A stretch of DNA of 27,486 nt from CAKSIN01 sp964423705 (GCA_964423705.1 CAYRGA010000013.1:1-27486); one strand, 5' to 3'; counted from the stretch's first letter, positions 1 through 7,388 are shown. Notes: a model not told the origin generated them from the letters alone. Made by a program: numbers and translations.

Positions 1-25
1 ATTATATATAATACTACAAAATTAA

Positions 26-850
26 TTATTTTTCAATACATTCTCCCACACTAACCGAAGAACATTTTAAAATTTTCGCAATCATGTCCTGTTGGTTAAG
101 CTCGCCCACAAATCTACCGTTGCGGTTTACCAAAAAAATCACGGAATAGGCGGAGGATATGACATTTATAAGACACAATGCTCGGCAGTTAAATTCGACC
201 GATATATATTTTATTTTTTTCGATGATTTTATTTCACCGGTGAATATCCTCTTTTTTATGCACATCAAAAGCTCTTTTTCGTGATTTAAGTTTAACAAAA
301 TAAATAATCCCACTGCAGCAAATGAAAAATTACACCCGGTAGCAACAAAAATTTGTATGCCGCATATAAAGATTATTCCTCCGATAAGAACAGTAATTTT
401 AAATGACATGTTAAAGCCCGCAGCCAGACCGTATTTTGAACACAGATAGGAATTGAGTATTCTTCCGCCATCCAGCGGCAATGCAGGCATAAGATTTAAT
501 ATACCGTCTGCAAGGTTGATAAATATAAAAAAATCAAAATCACTTGAATGTATTTTGAAAATACCTTTTAACAGCATACACAGCAAAAACATGAGTATAT
601 TGCACAGAGGTCCTGCCGCCGAAATCGCAAGCTGCATTTTTTGATTGCTGATAAGAGGAGCGGAAACCGTTATGCCCCATGGCAAAGGTACAACGGAGTA
701 CACGGGTACCTTGTATCTTCGGCACATCGCGTAATGCGCCGCTTCATGCAAAACAACGGTGACAGCAACCGGCAATATACTTTTCAGTGAAAACAAAAGC
801 ACCCACACAAAAAGTGTAAGTGCGAATCTTACGCAAGATTTAACATTCAT
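26..850 (-). CDS. spoIVFB: SpoIVFB-like intramembrane site-2 metalloprotease (M50)
   Basis: Probable stage IV sporulation protein FB, the membrane zinc protease that removes the pro-sequence of pro-sigma-K in the mother cell of known spore formers. Seen: 274 residues and several hydrophobic segments; the zinc motif HEAAH at residues 35-39; and a second motif LPLDGGR around 124-130 whose Asp127 would be the third zinc ligand. The C-terminal ~65 residues look like a CBS-type domain, as in Bacillus SpoIVFB. The ATG is preceded by a GGAGGGG Shine-Dalgarno and lies 2 nt after the spoIVFA stop, so the two are co-translated. Known: SpoIVFA holds SpoIVFB inactive until a forespore signal arrives. Inferred: same role here, from motif plus gene pairing. 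A generic M50 peptidase is the alternative, but the neighbour makes it unlikely. Confidence 0.9.
   Translation of the reverse strand: MNVKSCVRFALTLFVWVLLFSLKSILPVAVTVVLHEAAHYAMCRRYKVPVYSVVPLPWGITVSAPLISNQKMQLAISAAGPLCNILMFLLCMLLKGIFKIHSSDFDFFIFINLADGILNLMPALPLDGGRILNSYLCSKYGLAAGFNMSFKITVLIGGIIFICGIQIFVATGCNFSFAAVGLFILLNLNHEKELLMCIKKRIFTGEIKSSKKIKYISVEFNCRALCLINVISSAYSVIFLVNRNGRFVGELNQQDMIAKILKCSSVSVGECIEK
826..839. repeat. 14-bp near-palindrome ATCTTRCGCAAGAT, copy 1
   Basis: On the plus strand this reads ATCTTACGCAAGAT. It lies inside the start of spoIVFB (codons 4-8). The same 14-mer recurs at 15242-15255, and with one central base changed at 2419-2432. Function unknown. Confidence 0.4.
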
Positions 851-852
851 AG

Positions 853-1704
853 CTACCCCTCCGGCTGGATTCTGTGTTTAAGCGTTACATAGCTTTCCGG
901 ATTTACGCTTTTCGAATTAAGCTTTACTTCAAAGTGCAAGTGAGGCCCTGTCGATATTCCGCTTGAGCCGACCTCTCCGATCTTAGTATTATCGTTTACC
1001 GTTTCACCGTTTGAAACACATATTTTTGAAAGATGCGCATATACGGTCGTCAGACTTTCATCATGCTTTATTATTACATAAGAACCGTTTGCATCATCGC
1101 TTCCGGTCGTTTCGACAACGCCCGGCGCAGCGGAAATGACTGTCGCACCGTGGTTCGCAGCTATATCAATTCCGGTATGTGTAGAAACATTTCCGCTTAT
1201 CGGATGTATTCTCTCGCCAAATTGTGAGGTTATTTCGCCGTCTACAGGCACACGGAAGCTTAGAGGCTTTTCCTCATTTAAATCCGTTTTGTTTTCGACA
1301 AGTTTTTGTTCGGTCTTTTTTACGGTTTTTTTATCCTCCTTTTGCGCCTTTGCATTTACAGGTGCACTGCTTTTCGGCGTATCGATGCCAAGCTTTTTTT
1401 CACAGCTCTGTATGGCATCATTCCACATTGCAACTGCCCGCAACGAGCCATTTTTTACGTAAGTAACGGTGGGTATTATTATTTTCTGCCATTCGTCATA
1501 GGTGTTTGTATGATAAAGGGTGTGCGTGATTTTCTTATACGCAACACCGTTTTTTCCTGTAAAAGAAATCAAAGCTCCGACTGTGAATAAAAAAATGCAA
1601 AGTGTACTTTGAATTTTCAGAGGTATACCAAATTTATGCTTTTTATCTCGAATATGCTTTTTTGTATAATTCTTTTCGTTGGTTCTTTTGTACCGTCTTT
1701 CCAT
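853..1704 (-). CDS. spoIVFA: SpoIVFA-like membrane protein with LytM/M23 peptidase domain
   Basis: Probable SpoIVFA, the regulator that holds SpoIVFB inactive in the outer forespore membrane. Seen (283 residues from the ATG): a basic cytoplasmic N-terminus, one transmembrane helix around residues 30-50, a Lys/Glu-rich linker around 110-150, and a C-terminal LytM/M23 domain from about 150 to 265. The M23 residues are all present: H176 and D180 (HTGID), H224 (YAHL), H255 and H257 (HLH), so the domain may be catalytic. The start at ATG 1704 is chosen over an upstream in-frame GTG at 1713 because the Shine-Dalgarno-like AAGGCGGTG overlaps that GTG and is properly spaced from the ATG. spoIVFB follows 2 nt later. 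SpoIIQ-like or another sporulation M23 protein is possible, but the adjacency to spoIVFB favours SpoIVFA. Confidence 0.8.
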   Translation of the reverse strand: MERRYKRTNEKNYTKKHIRDKKHKFGIPLKIQSTLCIFLFTVGALISFTGKNGVAYKKITHTLYHTNTYDEWQKIIIPTVTYVKNGSLRAVAMWNDAIQSCEKKLGIDTPKSSAPVNAKAQKEDKKTVKKTEQKLVENKTDLNEEKPLSFRVPVDGEITSQFGERIHPISGNVSTHTGIDIAANHGATVISAAPGVVETTGSDDANGSYVIIKHDESLTTVYAHLSKICVSNGETVNDNTKIGEVGSSGISTGPHLHFEVKLNSKSVNPESYVTLKHRIQPEG

Positions 1705-1725
1705 TTTTATCACCGCCTTACTGCA

Positions 1726-1754
1726 ATTTATATGATAAAAACAGAAAAATTATT
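1726..1754 (-). promoter_or_regulatory. Candidate sigma-E-type promoter for spoIVFAB
   Basis: Reading the minus strand, AATAATT (plus 1748-1754) and CATATAAAT (plus 1726-1734) are separated by 13 bp. This resembles the sigma-E pattern of an ATA-containing -35 and a CATA-type -10. It ends about 21 bp before the spoIVFA start. Sigma-E control of spoIVFAB is known in Bacillus; the match here is by eye. Confidence 0.4.
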
Positions 1755-1848
1755 CATTTGGCACAAAGCGTGTCAGCTTTTTAACCTTTAAGCCAAAGAT
1801 ATACACTGCCGTTAAACGTTCGGACAGACGAATCTCCGTATTATATGC

Positions 1849-1882
1849 AAAAACCGCTTCCGCATATTCTTTGCGGGAGCGG
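1849..1882 (-). terminator. Rho-independent terminator after the nadK-argR-recN-dCMP deaminase operon
   Basis: On the minus strand, arms CCGCTCCCGCA and TGCGGAAGCGG form an 11-bp GC-rich stem with one internal mismatch and a 7-nt loop, followed by TTTTT. It lies 14 nt past the stop of the deaminase gene. Confidence 0.85.
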
Positions 1883-1895
1883 GAAAAATCATATA

Positions 1896-2390
1896 TCAGT
1901 ATCCGAATTTTCCGCTTAAGGAATCGTCATTTTCAATCCATTCGGATACATCCGTTATTTTGTATTCGGTCTCTGTAAGACGTACAATAATTTGCTTTAT
2001 ACCGGCGTTGATAATCATTCTCTTGCACATAGCACAGGAGTTTGCATTATCCACGATTTTACCCGTGGCATAATCCTTGCCTACAAGATACATCGTTCCG
2101 CCGAGCATCTCTTTTCTGGAAGCACTTATAATAGCATTTGCCTCACTATGTACCGAGCGGCAAAGCTCATAGCGTTCACCGCGGGGCAAGCCAAGCTCGC
2201 TCCTCATACAAAAGCCTAAGTCAAGACAGTTTTTTCTTCCGCGCGGCGCACCCGTGTACCCGCTTGAAATAATCTCATCATTATTGACGATTATCGTACC
2301 GTAATTACGTCTTAAGCAGGTTCCGCGTTCAAGCACTGTTTCGGCAATATCAAGATAGTAATTGTGTTTGTCACGTCTTTGATTTGACAT
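1896..2390 (-). CDS. Deoxycytidylate (dCMP) deaminase, ComEB-like
   Basis: Zinc-dependent deaminase predicted to convert dCMP to dUMP, feeding dTMP synthesis. Seen (164 residues): HSEANAI with H81 and the catalytic E83, and a later SCAMC with C119 and C122 as the remaining zinc ligands; GTCLRRNYG near residue 23 and the GAPRG stretch are typical of this family. The start is ATG 2390, not an upstream codon at 2429, because GGAGGTG at plus 2401-2407 is spaced for 2390 and this ATG begins just after the recN TGA at 2392-2394. It is the last gene of the operon, with a terminator 14 nt downstream. The family is called comEB in Bacillus, but no other competence gene is near, so I give no symbol. 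A different nucleotide deaminase of the same fold is less likely. Confidence 0.88.
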   Translation of the reverse strand: MSNQRRDKHNYYLDIAETVLERGTCLRRNYGTIIVNNDEIISSGYTGAPRGRKNCLDLGFCMRSELGLPRGERYELCRSVHSEANAIISASRKEMLGGTMYLVGKDYATGKIVDNANSCAMCKRMIINAGIKQIIVRLTETEYKITDVSEWIENDDSLSGKFGY

Positions 2391-2391
2391 A

Positions 2392-4089
2392 TCAGCTCTG
2401 CACCTCCGATTTTTTGTAATCTTGCGCAAGATTAATTAATTCTTTTGCATTGTCCAATACAGCTGTTGTGATTTTTTCACCGCCGAGGGTTCTTGCCACC
2501 TCCGCAATTCGCGCTTCACTGTCAAGCATGCTTACCGTGGTGTGTGTACGTCCGCCATCGGTATGCTTTTGAATAAGATAGTGATAATCAGCCATAGCGG
2601 CAATCTGCGGTAAATGTGTAATGCAAATCACCTGAGAGCTGAGTGACATCTCCCACAGTTTTTCGCCGATTTTCTGAGCGGTTCTTCCGCTTACGCCGGT
2701 GTCTATTTCATCAAATATCATGAGTTCGTCACTTCTGCCGCTTCGCAGGACACTTTTGATTGCAAGCATTATTCGTGAAAGCTCACCGCCGGAGGCTATT
2801 TGAGCCAGCGGCTTCAAGCCTTCGCCTGCGTTCGTGCATATCACAAATTCCACATCGTCCGCACCGTCACTCTTATACTCACATTCATTTATAAGCGTAT
2901 CAAAGGTCACGGACGGCATATTCAGCTGCATTAATTCGTTTTTAATTTTTTCGGACAGGGTCGATGCCGATTTTTTTCGCACTTCAGTCAATATAAATGC
3001 TTTTTTCCTTCGCTCGTCTTCGAGCTGTCCCAGCTTTTCTTTCAATTGCTCCAGTAGCTCGCCGCTGTTGTTGACAACATCCAGCTGAGCTTGAAATTCA
3101 TCTCTTTTATTTAAGATTTCCTCTATAGAATCGGCATACTTCATTTTCAAATCACGTATTTGTTCAAGCCGACCTTCGATTTCGTCAAGCTCGCCGCCCG
3201 TAGAATCTATGTCATCGCAGTAATGCTTAAGCTCACGCGCATTGTCGGCTACGTTGTCTGCCGCTTCCGTAATTTGTGTATAAATATTTTCCAGCTGAGA
3301 ATCGAGTCCGATTATCCCCTCTATGGCACTTGCGGCTGAGCTCAGCGCATCGTACGCGCTTTTTTCGTAATCGCTGCCTTCGTACAGATAAGCATACGCT
3401 TTATTTGTAGAGGATGCTATATTCAGTGCATTTTCCAAAATCGTACGCCGCGCTTCCAGTTCCTTATCCTCGCCTACCGTCAATGCGGCTTCATCTATTT
3501 CGTCGATTTGATATTGCAAAAGCTCCGCACGCCTTAAGGCTTCACGTTCATCAAAATCTATTTTTTCTATTTCGGATTTCACACTGTTGTATTCATTGTG
3601 TATCTTGCAGTACTCAGCCTTTGCCGCCGCTATTTCATCGGAACCGAAGCTATCCAGAAATTCTATATGTGTTTTCTTGGATAAAAGGCTAGTATTATCA
3701 TGCTGACCATGGATATTGATAAGCATACCGCCCACCGCCTTCAGCATTGACAACGTTGCCGGAAGTCCGTTAATTCTTATGGTACTTTTTCCTTCGGTGG
3801 TTATCTCGCGTGATATGAGAAGCTCGCCTTCGGCATCGATTCCGTATTCACTGTTTAAATACTCCGCCAACTTCTGCGAAATTTCAAACATTCCGTCTAC
3901 TCTCGCCTTTGTTTCGCCGTTTCGTATAATGCCTTTGGATATTCTTTCACCCTTAAGCATATTAAGCGAATCGATTATAATTGATTTTCCCGCTCCGGTT
4001 TCACCGGTTAAAAGGTTAAAGCCGCCATTAAATTCAATGCTGATATTTTCGATAACAGCAATGTTTTTTATAGACAGAAGTTTTAGCAT
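2392..4089 (-). CDS. recN: DNA repair protein RecN
   Basis: SMC-like ATPase that acts early at DNA double-strand breaks. Seen (565 residues): Walker A GETGAGKS at 29-36, a long central coiled coil rich in Glu/Lys/Leu (about 150-380), the ABC signature SGGELSR, Walker B LMIFDEIDTG and a switch histidine in ITHLPQIA. Length fits the family. The start is ATG 4089; an in-frame GTG at 4098 is rejected because it is part of the GAGGTG Shine-Dalgarno (plus 4096-4101). The upstream argR stop is at 4100-4102, so the genes are tightly linked. In many Bacillota recN follows argR and is followed by spoIVB and spo0A; here a dCMP deaminase follows instead. Confidence 0.97.
   Translation of the reverse strand: MLKLLSIKNIAVIENISIEFNGGFNLLTGETGAGKSIIIDSLNMLKGERISKGIIRNGETKARVDGMFEISQKLAEYLNSEYGIDAEGELLISREITTEGKSTIRINGLPATLSMLKAVGGMLINIHGQHDNTSLLSKKTHIEFLDSFGSDEIAAAKAEYCKIHNEYNSVKSEIEKIDFDEREALRRAELLQYQIDEIDEAALTVGEDKELEARRTILENALNIASSTNKAYAYLYEGSDYEKSAYDALSSAASAIEGIIGLDSQLENIYTQITEAADNVADNARELKHYCDDIDSTGGELDEIEGRLEQIRDLKMKYADSIEEILNKRDEFQAQLDVVNNSGELLEQLKEKLGQLEDERRKKAFILTEVRKKSASTLSEKIKNELMQLNMPSVTFDTLINECEYKSDGADDVEFVICTNAGEGLKPLAQIASGGELSRIMLAIKSVLRSGRSDELMIFDEIDTGVSGRTAQKIGEKLWEMSLSSQVICITHLPQIAAMADYHYLIQKHTDGGRTHTTVSMLDSEARIAEVARTLGGEKITTAVLDNAKELINLAQDYKKSEVQS
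2419..2432. repeat. 14-bp palindrome ATCTTGCGCAAGAT, copy 2
   Basis: Perfect palindrome inside the 3' end of recN. It differs only at one central base from the copies at 826-839 and 15242-15255. Function unknown. Confidence 0.4.
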
Positions 4090-4099
4090 ACCGTGCACC

Positions 4100-4552
4100 T
4101 CACTGAATATACTTTTTAAGTTTTACCGACAAGTGACGGGCATTTTTTTCATTGCGTACAACAATCATCACCGTATCATCTCCGGCTATCGAACCGACTA
4201 TATCCTCTTTTACGAAGGCTTCCAATGCATATGCCACCGCCTGAGCCGCACCCGTCATAGTTTTAAGAACCACTATGTTCATAGCATAGTCTGCATTCAG
4301 AAGGCACTCACTAAGTACCTTACGCAGTTTCTTGCTTGTATCGTTTTCGCTTTCGCGTGTTGCGGCGTATTTATACGTACCGTCATTTAACAGCACCTTC
4401 ATTATGCGAAGCTCCTGTAAATCTCTGGATGTGGTCGCCTGTGTCACATCAAAACCTGCATCTATCAATAAATTGGTAAGGTCTGTTTGGGTTGAAATGT
4501 TGTGAGTTGATATAAGTTCAAGTATTTTTTCGTGTCTTTGTGATTTAGTCAT
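4100..4552 (-). CDS. argR: Arginine repressor ArgR
   Basis: Arginine-responsive transcription factor (ArgR/AhrC family), which as a hexamer with bound arginine represses arginine synthesis genes and in some species activates catabolism. Seen (150 residues, the usual length): an N-terminal winged helix with the DNA-contacting TTSRDLQEL (S42, R43), and a C-terminal oligomerisation/arginine-binding domain with SIAGDD (D125, D126). The start is ATG 4552, two bases after the nadK stop codon, with a GGGAGAG Shine-Dalgarno 7 nt upstream; a longer start at 4603 would add 17 residues unlike the family and overlap nadK. No arginine biosynthesis gene is in the window. The nearest candidate target is its own operon promoter at 5412-5473. 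Confidence 0.96.
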   Translation of the reverse strand: MTKSQRHEKILELISTHNISTQTDLTNLLIDAGFDVTQATTSRDLQELRIMKVLLNDGTYKYAATRESENDTSKKLRKVLSECLLNADYAMNIVVLKTMTGAAQAVAYALEAFVKEDIVGSIAGDDTVMIVVRNEKNARHLSVKLKKYIQ

Positions 4553-4554
4553 AT

Positions 4555-5400
4555 TCACGCTCTCCCTTCTGCTCCCGTAGCTGCGGTAATATGCTTTTTG
4601 CAAAGCATTTCATAGAAATTTGAATTGTCAAATTTTATAAGTCCCGTCTTTTTATCGCTGGCTTTAATTATCACAGTGTCCTCCGGCTCCAAGTCATATC
4701 CCTGCTGTCCGTCAACCGTAAGCATCGAACACTGTGAAAAGCTATCCTTAAACTTGATTTTTATAATTTTCGTGCCCGGTATCACCATCGGCGTGGAAAA
4801 AGACGTGTGCGGGCAAATGGGCGTTATTATGCTGGCAAAAACACTGCTGTCAACTATGGGACCACCTGCGCTGAAGCTGTAACCGGTGCTTCCGGTGGGC
4901 GTCGCAACTATAATTCCGTCACCGTCATAGTGAGCAGCAAAGCTGTCATCCACATATATATCTGTCGCCACAATGCGCTTAAAAGATGACCTTGAAACCA
5001 CTATGTCATTAAGTGCCGACACCTTCTCCACGGTATGTTCACCACGTATAATTTCGGCATCAAGCATAAATCTTTCTTCGACCACATAATTACCGTTTAA
5101 AAGTTTGTCAAGCGCCACTTCTATGTCTGTCGTTTCAACATCGGCAAGAAAGCCCAAATTTCCCAGGTTTATGCCCAAAATGGGGGTAGCGGTTTTGGCA
5201 GCTTCACCGGCGCATCTTAAAATTGTTCCGTCACCGCCCAAAACTATGGCAACATCGGCACCGACTAATTTTTTCTCTATATCGGAATAAGAATCGATAA
5301 AAGACAGCCTGCCTTTTCCGTCTAAAAAGCTTTTAATTTTATTTGTATATATATACCCGATATCTTTGTCGGGATTGGTTATTACAGTTATGTTTTTCAT
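4555..5400 (-). CDS. nadK: NAD kinase
   Basis: Phosphorylates NAD to NADP in the cytoplasm. Seen (281 residues): GGDGT at 55-59, the NLGFLAD segment after it, and TPTGSTGYSFSAGGP in the C-terminal half, all hallmarks of the PpnK/NadK family. The ATG at 5400 has a GAGGTG Shine-Dalgarno at plus 5406-5411. It is the first gene of an operon with argR, recN and dCMP deaminase. The nadK-argR-recN order is a conserved Bacillota arrangement. Its short 5' leader is almost wholly taken up by one arm of a perfect inverted repeat. Confidence 0.97.
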   Translation of the reverse strand: MKNITVITNPDKDIGYIYTNKIKSFLDGKGRLSFIDSYSDIEKKLVGADVAIVLGGDGTILRCAGEAAKTATPILGINLGNLGFLADVETTDIEVALDKLLNGNYVVEERFMLDAEIIRGEHTVEKVSALNDIVVSRSSFKRIVATDIYVDDSFAAHYDGDGIIVATPTGSTGYSFSAGGPIVDSSVFASIITPICPHTSFSTPMVIPGTKIIKIKFKDSFSQCSMLTVDGQQGYDLEPEDTVIIKASDKKTGLIKFDNSNFYEMLCKKHITAATGAEGRA

Positions 5401-5411
5401 GGTGGCACCTC

Positions 5412-5449
5412 ATAATTTATGCATAAAACTATGTTTATGCATAAATTAT
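5412..5449. promoter_or_regulatory. Perfect 16-bp inverted repeat over the nadK-argR promoter (candidate operator)
   Basis: Arms ATAATTTATGCATAAA (5412-5427) and TTTATGCATAAATTAT (5434-5449) are perfect reverse complements separated by 6 bp. Each arm itself contains the 12-bp palindrome TTTATGCATAAA, with centres 18 bp apart. The right arm covers five of six -10 bases and the expected transcription start; the left arm lies between the start site and the Shine-Dalgarno. Because transcription would begin inside the right arm, this works better as DNA binding sites than as an RNA hairpin. ArgR, encoded in the operon and binding A/T-rich dyads, is the best candidate. Confidence 0.7.
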
Positions 5450-5473
5450 ACACTTGCATGAATGAAAAGTCAA
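5445..5473 (-). promoter_or_regulatory. Sigma-A promoter of the nadK-argR-recN operon
   Basis: On the minus strand: TTGACT (plus 5468-5473), 17 bp, TATAAT (plus 5445-5450), a near-consensus vegetative promoter. The -35 lies 4 bp from the ftsW-like gene's stop codon. Predicted transcription start is near 5438. Confidence 0.85.
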
Positions 5474-5476
5474 CAG

Positions 5477-6718
5477 TTATTTATCTTTTACGGCTCGGCT
5501 TCCTCCGGATATGGCTGTAAGTATTCCGAGCATTATAAAGCTTGAAAGCATGGAGCTTCCGCCGTAGCTTACAAAGGGAAGAGTAATTCCCGTTAAGGGT
5601 ATGAGCTTTATTACACCGCCAACTATGATAAATGTCTGAAATGCAAAGCTTATAACCAGGGTCAATGCCAGTGCACGGTTGAAAGTATCACTTGTTTTGA
5701 TGGCTGTTTTAAATCCGCGGTACGAAAATATAAAGTACAGCATGATTATGGCAATTCCCATGAAAAGTCCCATTTCTTCGCATATCGCCGAAAATATAAA
5801 GTCGGAATGTACCTCCGGTATGAGATAAGGATTTCCGTTTCCGATTCCGGCACCGAAATATCCTCCGGAGCATATTGCCATAAGCGACTGAATTATCTGA
5901 TAGCCGCGGTTTGTGGCATCCGCCCAGGGGTCGAGCCAGGTGCTTACCCTTATTTTTATGTGCCCTGTAAGCATATAGCCGCCGTATGCGCCGACAACCG
6001 CAATTAAAGCGTTAAGTATGATTATTGCGGAAGGTGCATCATATAAAACCAGCATCGAAAAATATACCAGGAAAAACAAAAGTGCGGTTCCCCACTCACG
6101 CTGGATGATGAATAATCCGATGCATATGTACACAAATACGGCAAGAACTACATCATCGCGCTTAAAAAGAGTGAACTTTTTATCCTTTTCCGTATTCTTC
6201 GCTTTGTTTGAAAAAAAAGCCGCAAGTGAAAAGCAAAAAAGAATCTTTATAAATTCCGAAGGCTGTACGGAAAAGCTTTTTATTTTAATCCAGTTTTTCG
6301 AGCCCTTTACTTCATAGCCGAAAACCAATGTTATGATGTACAAAAGTATGGCTGCAGCCATGTAAAAAACAGCAAGCCTGCTCCAACCGCCGTAATTTCT
6401 GTAAATAAAATAGCTTATGAAGTACACCACCGTTCCCGCTGCAAACCACTTCAGCTGTCTGTAGCCGTTTTCATAATCAAGCCGAAACAGCATTATTATG
6501 CCTATTGTAACCAGCATGGAAACCATCAGGTACAGGTACACGTCACCGAGCGCGAAAATCTGCACAGCCGCATAAACAGCGATATTTAAAGCGCACATCA
6601 CCGCCATTGCATAGAGCAGATTTATATCTGAGCCTTGACGAAAAAGATATAAAAGCAGGAATCCCAAAATGTTCATGAGCACTACCATGAGCATCGGACG
6701 TATTTTCATTTTAATCAA
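5477..6718 (-). CDS. SEDS family peptidoglycan glycosyltransferase (FtsW/RodA/SpoVE)
   Basis: Polytopic membrane protein that polymerises lipid II glycan strands, normally with a class B penicillin-binding protein. Seen (413 residues from the TTG): about ten hydrophobic helices; GSKNWI and QPSEF near 140-160; the extracellular-loop motif VHSDFIF with Asp306, the probable catalytic aspartate; and PFVSYGGSSM near the C-terminus. The usual PDLGTA-like motif reads REWGTA at about 207-212, lacking the Pro-Asp. Start: AGGAAG (plus 6727-6732) sits 8 nt before the TTG at 6718; a GTG at 6727 overlaps this site and an ATG at 6709 is 17 nt away, so TTG is preferred with modest confidence. The FHA gene ends 16 nt upstream. 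I cannot tell FtsW, RodA and SpoVE apart. Confidence 0.9.
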   Translation of the reverse strand: MIKMKIRPMLMVVLMNILGFLLLYLFRQGSDINLLYAMAVMCALNIAVYAAVQIFALGDVYLYLMVSMLVTIGIIMLFRLDYENGYRQLKWFAAGTVVYFISYFIYRNYGGWSRLAVFYMAAAILLYIITLVFGYEVKGSKNWIKIKSFSVQPSEFIKILFCFSLAAFFSNKAKNTEKDKKFTLFKRDDVVLAVFVYICIGLFIIQREWGTALLFFLVYFSMLVLYDAPSAIIILNALIAVVGAYGGYMLTGHIKIRVSTWLDPWADATNRGYQIIQSLMAICSGGYFGAGIGNGNPYLIPEVHSDFIFSAICEEMGLFMGIAIIMLYFIFSYRGFKTAIKTSDTFNRALALTLVISFAFQTFIIVGGVIKLIPLTGITLPFVSYGGSSMLSSFIMLGILTAISGGSRAVKDK

Positions 6719-6734
6719 AATAATCACTTCCTGT

Positions 6735-7184
6735 CTAAAGCTTGGAACTGTCTACAAACAAAAAATTCATATGGCCAATACTTATTTTATCATTGTCTTT
6801 AAGCTTTGACGGTCGTACACCGAGAGGCTTGCCGTTTACCCTTGTACCGTTTGTGCTTCCCATATCCTCGATGTAAAATTCTGCATCCTTGAAAAATATT
6901 CTCGCATGTTGCTTTGAAAGGTACGGGTCGGGTATGTAAATGCCGCATTTCTTACTTCTGCCGATTATCGAATTTTCCTGTACGCTGTAGCTTTCATATA
7001 CCTTGAAATTAAATTCGCGGCGCAGGTTTATAAGCTTCAGATAGCCCAGCCCCTCCTCCTCGGATTTATTCAGCCTTCGTGTGTCGGCAATGTCCAGGTA
7101 GACAAGCTTAACCACGCTGAAGATAAAAACATATACAACTATTACAAGACCGTATTTTAAAATGTCGGATATAAGCTCAAACAT
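6735..7184 (-). CDS. Membrane-anchored FHA domain protein
   Basis: Phosphothreonine-binding FHA protein tethered to the membrane. Seen (149 residues): one N-terminal transmembrane helix around residues 9-30, a short charged linker, then an FHA domain from about 62 to 145 with GRS (75-77), SKQH (90-93) and STNGT (110-114), the residues that bind phosphopeptide. The start is ATG 7184: GGAGAG lies about 8 nt upstream and the transmembrane helix follows at once. The frame stays open 5' of this ATG back to the uvrA stop, but no good start signal supports the extension. Followed 16 nt later by a SEDS glycosyltransferase; FHA-SEDS pairs, usually with a penicillin-binding protein and sometimes near PknB kinase genes, suggest kinase-linked control of wall synthesis. 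No kinase or PBP gene is in this window. Confidence 0.85.
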   Translation of the reverse strand: MFELISDILKYGLVIVVYVFIFSVVKLVYLDIADTRRLNKSEEEGLGYLKLINLRREFNFKVYESYSVQENSIIGRSKKCGIYIPDPYLSKQHARIFFKDAEFYIEDMGSTNGTRVNGKPLGVRPSKLKDNDKISIGHMNFLFVDSSKL

Positions 7185-7221
7185 ATCTTTGCTCTCCTTC
7201 GGTATGTCGTTTGATGGTGTG

Positions 7222-7250
7222 CATTCGGCCGAAAAAATTTTTCCCGAATG
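7222..7250. repeat. Interrupted inverted repeat in the leader of the FHA gene
   Basis: Outer arms CATTCGG (7222-7228) and CCGAATG (7244-7250) flank an inner GAAAAA-A-TTTTTC dyad (7231-7243). It lies 38 bp before the FHA start, in the 204-bp gap between uvrA and the FHA gene (7185-7388). It has no GC-rich stem plus T-run of a terminator. I could not find a convincing promoter in this gap. Confidence 0.4.
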
Positions 7251-7388
7251 AATTTGCAATATAAAAATTTCACGTGGGCAGCCCTCTTTTTTAAATTCCC
7301 ATAGAACCGTCATTCTCCGCCAAAGCCGATATATTGCTTCAGCCTTGTCTTCTGCCGCCAAAGCGGAAGCAATGTTTTGATTTGAAAT

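Noticed and set aside
3716..4390. 224-codon plus-strand open frame opposite recN and argR
   Set aside because: It runs antisense to two well-supported genes with clear family motifs, has no domain I recognise and no Shine-Dalgarno-led start.
5412..5449. Inverted repeat as a terminator of the SEDS gene
   Set aside because: The stem is almost all A/T, the promoter -10 lies inside one arm and transcription would start within it, so an operator fits better.
7185..7361. 59-residue N-terminal extension of the FHA protein
   Set aside because: No usable start signal; the 7184 ATG has a good Shine-Dalgarno and places the membrane helix at the N-terminus as expected.
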